A stretch of 64,000 bases of DNA, taken from NCBI GenBank assembly GCA_040954595.2, contig CM082588.2, positions 6,386,001-6,450,000 of the forward strand. Reading direction: 5' to 3'. Position 1 is the stretch's first letter. The number at the start of each line of letters is the position of its first letter. Both the position numbers and the translations under genes were made by a program. This document shows positions 48,814 through 57,580 of the stretch, piece after piece. The notes beneath the pieces were generated by a model. That model searched no databases. It saw nothing but the letters and a program-made list of their open reading frames with translations, and had not been told where the DNA came from. Source of the stretch: Balanoglossus misakiensis. Its lineage: Eukaryota; Hemichordata.

Positions 48814-48815
48814 AT

Positions 48816-48980
48816 TATATTATGCCAGTATATTGAAACTTTGCATAAAACATTTTAATAAGGCATTTTCTTTAACTATGATATATGACTGTGGTATATG
48901 GCTAATATATCACGGTCACGTGTCGTGTCTCGACCAATCAAATAGCGTGATTTACACCATCAATATACTGGTATAATATA
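48816..48980. repeat. MITE with 21-bp terminal inverted repeats
   Basis: The left end reads TATATTATGCCAGTATATTGA. The right end is the reverse complement of TATATTATACCAGTATATTGA. The interior of about 120 bp is non-coding. It abuts the palindrome to its left, so the two may be one composite element. Confidence 0.75.
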
Positions 48981-49782
48981 ATGAACAATATAGTATTTCA
49001 TAAGACAATTGCTGGATAAACATGACAGGTAAAATTCACTTACGTTGCCTAGAGACGCTTCAGAGTTTGTGTGATGGGCATTGGTATTGCACAGTTGTAT
49101 AAGTCTGTGTTTTACCTTGGCCTTTTCAGTTCCAGTCGCATATCTTTATTAGTTATTTCTTGAATAATTCAACAACGGTTGTGAAAGCGTTGATATCACA
49201 CATCCAATAAGTATAAGTAACCGAATAACATGTAGTAAAAACATATTTCCATGTCAGAAGAAAAATGGACCAGTTGGATCATAAGAAATTACATAATGGC
49301 GTCTTTACACTATCGAATGTGAATTTTAGATAATTACACCTTGAATATTTCATAGAATTCTTGTTTAATCGACTTTTCGAACCAATCAAGTCCGGACACG
49401 ACACCACTCGGCCATGGCCAGTTGCAATTATTTTTAGCTAGAATTTTGACACTTGAAAAATATCCACTAGAGCATTATCTGTTCTTATTTGTCATTATGA
49501 AATATCCATCGAAGAAAGAATGAATAATGATGATGGTAAATCACGTGGTCCTAATAGACCAATGAAAGTGTCCGAATATGTTGACGAACAAGTACGGAAT
49601 TAGCATATTTGAAAATTGCCGTGAAAGACAGTGGCCACTGCCTTTGTTTTCATATTACAATTGGAGTTCTTCATTCAACATTGACGAGTTTCCGTCCACA
49701 ACTTAAACATTTACAGATTTTTAGTACGAGAGGGAACAATCACCCTCAGGCTTAGAGCTAAAGTACCTGGACCAAGATTCGT

Positions 49783-52251
49783 CTACAATCTGACCTCTGC
49801 ATACACAGTGTCGTCATTTTGTTCGGGCTCCGGGCCACTTTCCATTGTGTCAAATCTGCGCATTGTGGATGATAAATCCAGGTCAGCGTATGTCAACCCT
49901 TCAACGTTTTTATGTCTTGCGCTGTCGTCTGACACGGTGACCCCTTCATTGTACACCTCTGCATCTGTCATTTCATCGCCGTCGGTGAGATTTTCTTCCT
50001 CCTTGAAGGTTTTGCCTGCCCCCTCGGATTGGCGTTTCGTTTTGGCCAAATCGACGCTCGCGTACATAACTCCAATATCCCTTTCACTCTGTGTTTGTTG
50101 TGGCTCTGGTGGATTCTTCGTGGCCTGGTGGCCTTCGTGGTCAACCGTTTCTCTAGTATCGCGTACAATTATTGGCTTTATATCATCATATTCAGAATTG
50201 TCTGCGTGGTCCCAATGGCCCATCCCATCGCCGTCAGTAAGATTTACTTCTTCCTTGCAGACTTCGCTTACACGCTCGGATTTGCGTTTCTTTTTCGCCA
50301 AATCGACTCTTGCGTACGTAACACCAGTGGCCATGTCACTTTGTGTCTGCTGTACTTCAGATACACCCTTCCTAGGCTGGCTTTCACCGTCGGTTTCTCT
50401 AGTACCGCGGGCAATTATTGGCTCACCGCCATATTCGGAATTCGCTGCATGGCCCCAAGTTTCTGTCTTGATTCCGCCTGACTGTCTGTTTGGTTTTGGT
50501 TTGGGGTGAACGATGGGTGGGTATTGTTTAGGTGTGGATTTGTGTCCGTCTCCTGGTCGTTGTATACCGCCTCTCTCGGCCCCAGTCTCTGAGGCACCTG
50601 CTGGTCCGAGGCCGCCTTTATTTCTATCGATATAAATGTTGGCTTGCAGGGTGATTTGCAGAGATGTCGATTCGTCGTCTGATCTGTATTCGCGGTTGCC
50701 ATCTTCTGTTTCGTCATACGCTGGGTTGACTGGTGAATACGGAGGAGGGGGCTCGACTGCTGCCTGGGCAACGAGAGTGTCTCCCTGCTGGTCAAGTATG
50801 CCAATATTAGTAGTGGCAATGTCATCGTAGGGGTTTACAACTGCGTGTGAGTGTGTTTCGGGTGGCTCGCTCCTGGATTCGTGTTTGTAGGACTTGCGGA
50901 CGCAGACAATCACCAGAATGAGTCCAACTGTCACCAAAATGAACCCACATGCACCAGCCACACCGCCAATTATTGTAATTGTACCGTCCTGTTTTTGTTT
51001 ACCTGTTTCTTCTTGTTGACCAGTATTTGTTGTAGAAGTGGAAAATGGATACGGAGTGAGAGACCGAGGGATGGCATCAGTCGCAGTGTTTCCGCTTTCC
51101 CTCTGTGTGCTCATCTCACGTTGTGTGTTGCTTGTAACGTCAACATCAGCGGTACTTGCAGGTATTGCCTCGGTCGAGAAAACGTTTAGAGTCGATGGCT
51201 GTAATACATGGTCCGTGGTTGATGATCGGATGCTGATGGTCAACGTACTATACAGTACTGATCGTCCGATGTCATTGACAGCTTCACAGCTAATGTAATA
51301 TACACCATTGTTGGCACTCGTAATGTCAGAAACGATTAAAACATTATCACTCTGATAGCTAAACTCTACCCCTCCTGTAATTGACCAACTATAGTCTGTC
51401 ACTGAAGGATTTGCATCACCACTACATGTAAATGCGACGACTTGTGTTTCAACTGCAACTGTGAGCGATGGTGGTGAAATATGAACGATTGGCTTGTAAT
51501 GTACATTGAATGGACCTAGCTGACATATTTTGTTTGTGGGGTATGCTGGGTGAAATCCTGTACAGGTAAATACTGCGTTTTGTTGTTGGCGTGTTGGTTT
51601 CCATGAATAGTGGAGGACTTTTGTTCCATCCAGGTCAGTGGTTCTGACTGTATTAAGGATATCATTTGGGAATCCATTTCTGGTCCATTCTGTGGTTATG
51701 GCGGGTGTGCCCGTGGGATCTGAACGACACTGTAAAAACAATGGTATTTCTTCTCTCACGTTCAAGTCGTCATCATTTGGATCATTGCCGATTGAACACC
51801 TTGTATATCCTGTCTGCGGCGTTACGTAGACATCCAGACGGGCTACAGGGGATTGCAGGGGAGGGGTTGTCGTCACCACACACTGGTAATTACCTGTGTC
51901 AAATACAGCGTTGGTCGCAGACGTTCTGATTTGTAAGTTGAATACCAAATACGATCCCTGGGCCATATAGAAGTACACACTGTACCGATTAACATCCACA
52001 TTGACGGTGTTGTACACAACATCATTGTTGCTGAATGGTATTCCGTTCTTGTACCATGCCACATCCTGACCAGTCTGCAAATATCGAACAGTACAGCGTA
52101 GATTAACAGTTGAGACATCATTGCTTGTATACGAGAATATAACTTCCCAATCTTCCGGTTCTGTCTCAAAGAAGGGGTCTGCTGCTTGAACACAGAAAAA
52201 CACAGCTATAAATATCCACATGTGGAGGCTGATTCGCGTATTTCTGGACAT
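49783..52251 (-). CDS. Ig receptor R5: three Ig domains, long tail with four ITIM/ITSM motifs (inhibitory type)
   Basis: One exon, about 822 residues from the ATG at 52249-52251 (MSRNTRISLHMWIFIAVFFC signal peptide); the 24 open codons upstream have no ATG. The three Ig domains (first: CTVRYLQTGQDVAWYKNG and DTGNYQCVV) are closest to R6. A Ser/Thr stalk and a membrane segment (GGVAGACGFILVTVGLILVI) follow. The tail has PPPPYSPVNPAYDE (WW-binding PPxY and NPxY motifs), PPIVHPKPKPNR, and ITIM/ITSM motifs VTYARV (Tyr about 646), VMYASV (730), LTYADL (788) and TVYAEV (817, T at -2 as in an ITSM). The tail is near-identical in layout to that of R3. It is therefore read as an inhibitory receptor paired with R6. 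Long antisense ORFs such as 49808-50509 are shadows of this coding sequence. Confidence 0.9.
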   Translation of the reverse strand: MSRNTRISLHMWIFIAVFFCVQAADPFFETEPEDWEVIFSYTSNDVSTVNLRCTVRYLQTGQDVAWYKNGIPFSNNDVVYNTVNVDVNRYSVYFYMAQGSYLVFNLQIRTSATNAVFDTGNYQCVVTTTPPLQSPVARLDVYVTPQTGYTRCSIGNDPNDDDLNVREEIPLFLQCRSDPTGTPAITTEWTRNGFPNDILNTVRTTDLDGTKVLHYSWKPTRQQQNAVFTCTGFHPAYPTNKICQLGPFNVHYKPIVHISPPSLTVAVETQVVAFTCSGDANPSVTDYSWSITGGVEFSYQSDNVLIVSDITSANNGVYYISCEAVNDIGRSVLYSTLTISIRSSTTDHVLQPSTLNVFSTEAIPASTADVDVTSNTQREMSTQRESGNTATDAIPRSLTPYPFSTSTTNTGQQEETGKQKQDGTITIIGGVAGACGFILVTVGLILVIVCVRKSYKHESRSEPPETHSHAVVNPYDDIATTNIGILDQQGDTLVAQAAVEPPPPYSPVNPAYDETEDGNREYRSDDESTSLQITLQANIYIDRNKGGLGPAGASETGAERGGIQRPGDGHKSTPKQYPPIVHPKPKPNRQSGGIKTETWGHAANSEYGGEPIIARGTRETDGESQPRKGVSEVQQTQSDMATGVTYARVDLAKKKRKSERVSEVCKEEVNLTDGDGMGHWDHADNSEYDDIKPIIVRDTRETVDHEGHQATKNPPEPQQTQSERDIGVMYASVDLAKTKRQSEGAGKTFKEEENLTDGDEMTDAEVYNEGVTVSDDSARHKNVEGLTYADLDLSSTMRRFDTMESGPEPEQNDDTVYAEVRL

Positions 52252-52340
52252 CGTCAAAAACGGCAATGGAATTGTTGTACAACAGTGTTTAGTAAACCAT
52301 GTCCAGTAGGACAGATCGCTCAAGCAAGTGGCAAGTTTCT

Positions 52341-52370
52341 TTTCCTTGATCCGGGTATTTCCGTGACGTG
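52341..52370 (-). promoter_or_regulatory. Conserved upstream element of R5 (reference copy)
   Basis: About 90 bp upstream of the ATG. The plus strand reads TTGATCCGGGTATTTCCGTG followed by ACGTG. Copies occur at nearly the same distance (about 89-101 bp) from the start codons of R1-R7. The constant part is GATCCGGGTAYTT. It includes a GGGTATTTCC decamer one base from the NF-kappaB consensus and a TGACGT half CRE in R1, R5 and R6. It could be a transcription-factor site, a start-site element or conserved 5' UTR. Function is inferred only from conservation. Confidence 0.6.
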
Positions 52371-52679
52371 AAAATCGGTCAATAGCGATTCGTTCTTTGT
52401 ATTGGTGAACCTCAGTCGTGAGTGAAAACTTTCAATAAATATGCGCATGTGTGGACTACAGTCGAACCTGCTTTTATCTTTTGCGAAAATGGGTTGTTGG
52501 ATTGTAACTGGTCAAATAATTTTAGATTTTTTTTGCTAAAATGGAAAACTTCATATGATTGAATTTAACTACATGTACATCAGCTGAAATAATACAAACA
52601 TAATCAAGGTTTGATTGCATCCATTGGACACAAACACACAAATTGTCCCGGCTAAATTACACTAATGCTGTGTGACCAC

Positions 52680-52850
52680 TACTGTAAGTGAATTATCTTG
52701 ATTTTGTGTATCCACTGTTGTATCAACAACAAAAGAAGAAGAAGGAAGGAAAGTAAGAGTGCAGAAAGTTGCGGTGTTACCATATTCAGCTCATGTGTCG
52801 TTTGTTGCTTGTAACGTCAAGATGAGTAACGCACTGAATCTGGCTCGTTT
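52680..52850 (-). pseudogene. Relic of receptor stalk coding, copy 1
   Basis: The minus strand resembles the R5 stalk-coding region at 51085-51165, most clearly over GTTGCTTGTAACGTCAA. It has no open frame. It lies between spacer block copy 2 and the R5 promoter, so an R5-like gene body was probably deleted here. Confidence 0.55.
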
Positions 52851-52872
52851 TGCTTTGCACCTACGCATTTAA

Positions 52873-53720
52873 AGGTAGGCCAGTTTATTTTAAATCCCCT
52901 CAAAATAACGAATATTTTCAAAAATGTTGATATAAAAATATCCCATTTGCGAAGGTAGTACTTGTGAACTGCATGTGTGTGTTGAGAATGGGATGTTGAT
53001 CGACACTATAGGTTGATGTGAGTAATTTCTTCAGGTTCAGGGCCGTGCGATGGACCGTCGGACATTTTGTGTTTTTTATGTTTGCAAATTCACTGCCATT
53101 GAAAAACTATCCAATCATAACAATAACATACACCCCGAACGACCCACAAGACATTCAAGATCACATTGCACTCTCCGATGTGTGCTTTCGTCCATTGTTG
53201 GTTACTGGGGCGTACCTTACTTTAAATAACAACGTGGTAGGTCGAATAGGGCAGTGAAAATGTCACAAAAGATTCATTGTACTCTCTTTTCCGGGATCAC
53301 GACCTGATCTGTTTACTCGCCAGTCTCTGGAGACGTTCTCACCACCACTATTGCTGTCCATTCTCCGAACTCTGTAGCACAAACTTAAATACACAAATTT
53401 ACCATTCTTAAAAGAGATCACAATATTATCAATATAGTGCGTAGATTTAATGCATATATGTTTATACTTACATGTTCATGTGATAGTTAATTTCGAAGTC
53501 CTAAGCTTATACGTATAGAGAAATTAATTAATCATTCTCAATTGTTGATCAGTCTAATTTTCAAAAATTCCCTACAAGCTATACCTGGCCTTTAATAATC
53601 CAATCCCCTAATGAATATAATAATCATGTATCTAACACATTGGCACTTACATTCGTTGATCATAGTGTTTTTCATTTTACGGGCGTGTTCTGAAGGTGTC
53701 TGGATCTTTTCATTGCATAA
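52873..53720. repeat. Duplicated spacer block, copy 2 (3' of R6)
   Basis: Second copy of the non-coding block described at 44888-45620. It is closer to copy 3 than to copy 1, including the shared words TGCGAAGGTAGTACTTGTGA and CAATATTATCAATAT. Confidence 0.85.
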
Positions 53721-54002
53721 ATATGAAAGCATTCCTCCTTACAAGTGAACTACAAGCATGCTACTCAGTATACTGTGACGTCATATAGTGTGACCACTCT
53801 GTCCCAGAGATTGAGAAGTAAACATAATACGGTTTGTTCAGACAAAATCATTATAATGGAATGTCGTATTATTATATCAATGAAACCCGGTAGTATTTAA
53901 GAATTGATGACAGGTCGAGCTGGAAATTTATTAATGTAATTTTCACAGTCCTGCTTGCATTGCGACTACAGTACCATCTGTGTGAAACTCCTCATTCAGT
54001 CA

Positions 54003-55766
54003 TCATTTCTCTACAACCTTTATGTCACCGAGTGACGTGTAAACATCAGTGGTTGTAAGGTTTAAACTTTGATAATGTTCGACGCCATTGCTGACGTCAT
54101 TACCGTCGAATTCTTGGACCGGACTCTGAGGACCCTGGTCGATGAGACTTTTCGGTTCGGTATGTGCAACGCCCTCCTTGATAACTTTTGCACCGATTAG
54201 GGACATGTAGTCATCTTTGCCAGCGGAATTCAAACTTTGATAATGTTCAGGCTGTTGCTTGGCAACACCGATATCGTCATACTGGACACTGTCTGCAGGA
54301 ATCTCACCTACGTGGACTTTCACGTCCATTTCTTGTCCAGAGTTTGAATTGTCTGTCTTCCCTTTTCGTGCGCCGTTCATCCTTTCTTCCACTGAAAATC
54401 TGGTGCATGGAATTCGACGGTGTGTACGAATTTCGACAAAACAATACAAGATGATGGTTATGCCAACAATAACGACCACACTCAAGATGGCGATCACTGT
54501 GTTTGTGACAATATCCCTTGTGTTCGTTCTCGAACTGCATATCTGTTGCTTGTTGGCTGACTCTGACGTTTCTGTGCTCTCGAAATTGCCTGTGGTTCCA
54601 TCATCTGTGCTGATTGAATTTCTTTCTGCGTCGTCGACATCGGTTATGATATTACGAGATGTATGAGATAATATTTTTGGTTCGGTTGTGAACACGTTAA
54701 GTGTTGATGGCTGTAATTCTTTGTGCGTGGTTGTTATTGATTGGACGTTGACGGTCAAGGTACTGATGGTAGTTTCTGACTGTCCGATGTCATTGACAGC
54801 ATCACAGGTGATGTAGTATACACCATTGTGGGCACTTGTGATATGAGAAACGATTAAGACATTGTCACTCTGATAGCTGAAATCTAGACCGGCTGTTATT
54901 CCCCAGCTATAGTCTGTCACTGAAGGATTTGCGTCACCACTACATGTAAATGCGACGACTTGTGTTTCTGCTGTTACTATGAGCGAATGTGGAGAAATCT
55001 GCGCGATTGGTTTGTACTGTACATTGAATGGACCTAGCTGACATGTTTTGTTTGTGTCATAGGCAGGGTGAAATCCTACGCAGGTAAATACTGCATTCTG
55101 TTCTTGAGGTGTTGGTTTCCATGAATAGCCGAGAACATTTGTGCCATCCGGGTCTGTAGTTCTGAATGTATCACTGGTATCATTGGGGAATCCACTTCTG
55201 GTCCATTCTGTTCTTATGGCGGGTGTGCCCGTGGGATCTGAACGACACTGTAGGGACACTGACGTTCCTTCCCTCACGTTAAAGTCGTCATCATTTGGAT
55301 CATTGCCGATTGAACACCGTGTATATCCTATCTGTGGGCGAACATAGACATCTAGTCGAGCAGTACGGGACTGTAAGGCAGGGTTTGTCATCGCAACACA
55401 TACGTACTCACCAGTGTCAAAGAAAGCATTGGCCGCAGACGTTATGATTAGTAGGTTGAATACCGAATAGGATATTTGATGTATATAGTACACACTGTAT
55501 CGATTAACATCCACATTGACGGTATTGTACACAACATCATGGCTGCTGATTTGTACCCCGTTCTTGTACCATGCCACACTCTGACCTGCCTGCAAATATC
55601 GAACAGTACAGCGTAGATTAACAGTTGAGACATCAGTGCTTGTATACGAGAATATAGCTACCGTATCTTCGGGTTCAATCTGAAGCAAGGGGTCTGCTGC
55701 TTGAACGCTGAAAAACACAGCAAAAAGTATCCACATGTGGAGGCTGAATCGTGCTTTTCTGTACAT
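54003..55766 (-). CDS. Ig receptor R6: three Ig domains, ITAM-type tail (activating type)
   Basis: One exon, about 587 residues from the ATG at 55764-55766 (MYRKARFSLHMWILFAVFFS signal peptide). The ectodomain is close to R5 (CTVRYLQAGQSVAWYKNG; third domain AFTCSGDANPSVTDYSW). The stalk and membrane segment (NTVIAILSVVVIVGITIILY) and the tail (CFVEIRTHRRIPCTRFSVEE) are unlike R5 and match R7. Tail motifs are VQYDDI (Tyr about 496), YQSLNSAGKDDYMSL (509/520) and YQSLNLTTTDVYTSL (565/576), the last two with ITAM spacing. The membrane segment has no charged residue, so signalling would be through its own tail rather than through an adaptor. R5 and R6 together have the form of an inhibitory/activating pair. 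Confidence 0.9.
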   Translation of the reverse strand: MYRKARFSLHMWILFAVFFSVQAADPLLQIEPEDTVAIFSYTSTDVSTVNLRCTVRYLQAGQSVAWYKNGVQISSHDVVYNTVNVDVNRYSVYYIHQISYSVFNLLIITSAANAFFDTGEYVCVAMTNPALQSRTARLDVYVRPQIGYTRCSIGNDPNDDDFNVREGTSVSLQCRSDPTGTPAIRTEWTRSGFPNDTSDTFRTTDPDGTNVLGYSWKPTPQEQNAVFTCVGFHPAYDTNKTCQLGPFNVQYKPIAQISPHSLIVTAETQVVAFTCSGDANPSVTDYSWGITAGLDFSYQSDNVLIVSHITSAHNGVYYITCDAVNDIGQSETTISTLTVNVQSITTTHKELQPSTLNVFTTEPKILSHTSRNIITDVDDAERNSISTDDGTTGNFESTETSESANKQQICSSRTNTRDIVTNTVIAILSVVVIVGITIILYCFVEIRTHRRIPCTRFSVEERMNGARKGKTDNSNSGQEMDVKVHVGEIPADSVQYDDIGVAKQQPEHYQSLNSAGKDDYMSLIGAKVIKEGVAHTEPKSLIDQGPQSPVQEFDGNDVSNGVEHYQSLNLTTTDVYTSLGDIKVVEK

Positions 55767-55854
55767 CGTCAAAAATGGTAATGGAATTGTTGTACAAGAG
55801 TGTTTACTAAACCATGTCCAACAGGACAGATCGCTCAAGCAGGTAGCAAGTTTC

Positions 55855-55888
55855 TTTTCCTTGATCCGGGTATTTCCGTGACGTGAAA
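55855..55888 (-). promoter_or_regulatory. Conserved upstream element of R6
   Basis: About 89 bp upstream of the R6 ATG and identical to the R5 copy over TTGATCCGGGTATTTCCGTG plus ACGTGAAAA. Confidence 0.6.
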
Positions 55889-56279
55889 AGCGGTCAATAG
55901 CTATTCGTTCTTTGTATTCTCTTTAGTGGTGAACCTAGCAGTGAGTGAAAACTTTCAATAAATATGCGCATGCGTGGACTACAGTCAAAACTGCTTTTAC
56001 CTTTACGAAAATGGGTTATTGTTGGATTGTTACCGGTCAAATAAGATTCATTTTTTTGGAAAAATAGAAAACATCATTTACTCCAGTAATTGAAATAATG
56101 CAAACACAATCAAGGTTTGATTGCATCCATTGGACTAAACACACCAACTTTCTCCCGCAAAATTACACTGTGATGTGATTACATTCAGTTTCAAAGTATC
56201 TGTCAATTTATAAACCACACATAGATGTCTGTATTGGGTCACATAGACAATTACTTTAAGTTTATTGTCTTGATTTGGA

Positions 56280-56430
56280 GTATCCACCTTTGCTGCAACA
56301 ACAACAAAAGAAGAAGAAAGGAAAGTAAGAGGGAAGGAGTTTGCAGTGTTACCACTTTCATTTTGTGTCGTCATCTCATGGCGTTTGTTTTAACTTCAAC
56401 ATAAGTACCACTTACAAGTAGCGCATTGAA
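56280..56430 (-). pseudogene. Relic of receptor stalk coding, copy 2
   Basis: The plus-strand words TGTGTCGTCATCTCATG and TTCAACATAAGTACCACTT align with 51106-51160 in the R5 stalk. No open frame remains. It is in the same position relative to the spacer block as relic copy 1. Confidence 0.6.
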
Positions 56431-56439
56431 TCTGGTTTA

Positions 56440-57320
56440 TTTTAATTCCCCTCAAAATAACGAATATTTTCAAAAATGTTGATATAAAAATATCCTATTT
56501 GCGAAGGTAGTACTTGTGAACTGCATGTGTGTGTTGAGAATTGGATATAGATCGACGCTTGGTTGATGTGAGTAATTCCTGCAGATTCAGGGCCGTGCAT
56601 GGACGTTGGTTCATTTCGGAACTGGCCTGTCGGGTATGTTTTATGTTTGCAAATTCACTGTCATTGAAAAACTATCGAATCATAACAATAATATACACCC
56701 CCCCCCCCAACGACCCACAAGACACTAAAATCCACATTGGACTCTCCGATGTGTGTTTTCGTCCATTGTTGGTCATTGGGGCGTACGTTACTTTAAATAA
56801 CGACGTGGTAGATCGTGCAGGGGGGTGAAAATGTCACAAAAATGCATTGTACTATTTCTTTTCCGGGATCACGACCTGACCTGTTTACTCGCCAGTCTCT
56901 GAAGACGTTCTCACCCCACTATCGCTGTCCTGATTCTCCGAACTCTATAACACAAACTTAAATACACAAATTTACCATTGTTAAAAGAGATCGCAATATT
57001 ATCAATATGGTGCGTAGATTTAATGCATATATGTTTATACTTACATGTTCATATGATAGTTAATTTCGAAGTTCTAAGCTAACACGTATTGAGAAATTAA
57101 TCATTCTCAATTGTTGACCAATCTAATTTTCAAAATTTCCCTATAATATGTACCTGGCCTTCAATAATCCAATCCCCTAATGAATATAATAATCATATGT
57201 CTAACACATTAGCACTTGCATTCGTTGATCATAGTGTTTTTCAATTTACGGGTGTGTTCTGAAGTTATCTGGATCTTTTCATTGCATAAATATGAAAGCA
57301 TTCCTCCTTACAATTGAACT
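56440..57320. repeat. Duplicated spacer block, copy 3 (3' of R7)
   Basis: Third copy of the non-coding block, very close to copy 2. Copy 3 carries a C run near 56698-56708 that interrupts the shared ACACCC...AACGACCCACAAGACA stretch. Confidence 0.85.
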
Positions 57321-57580
57321 ACTAGTATGCTACTCAGTATACTGTGACGTCATATAGTTTGCCCGCTCTGTCCCAGAGATTAAAATATATACACACACAT
57401 AACACCATAATTGTGTTGCAGAAAAAAATCATTGGCATGTAATGTTTTTGTAATATATCAATCAAACCGATAATATTCAAGCATTATGAGGAGGTCTGAA
57501 TGTTACTTTGAATGTCATTTTCACAGTCCTGCTTGCGTCGCGATTACAGTACCATCTGTGTGAAACTCCTCATTCAGTCA

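Larger units (their letters stand above)
47914..49782. other. Intergenic region between R4 and R5
   Basis: Holds the R4 5' flank, a long palindrome (48671-48813), an adjacent element with terminal inverted repeats (48816-48980) and the R5 3' flank. No gene was seen. Confidence 0.55.
52252..54002. other. Intergenic region between R5 and R6
   Basis: In R5's 5'-to-3' direction (falling coordinates) it holds the R6 3' flank, spacer block copy 2, a relic of receptor stalk coding (about 52680-52850) and the R5 promoter region. The segment at about 52400-52510 matches 55930-56040 upstream of R6. Confidence 0.6.
55767..57580. other. Intergenic region between R6 and R7
   Basis: Same organisation as the R5-R6 gap: R7 3' flank, spacer block copy 3, stalk relic (about 56280-56430), then the R6 promoter region. 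No gene was seen; short ORFs at 56135-56374 and 56541-56828 are inside the relic and spacer. Confidence 0.6.

Noticed and set aside
49808-50509. Long plus-strand ORF (233 codons) and similar antisense ORFs at 42413-42724 and 43118-43510
   Set aside because: Antisense shadows of the R3 and R5 tail coding. Their similarity to each other only reflects the paralogous sense strands.
52341-52370. A firm call of a functional NF-kappaB site
   Set aside because: GGGTATTTCC differs by one base from the consensus, and R1-R4 do not keep the decamer. It is reported only as a conserved element.
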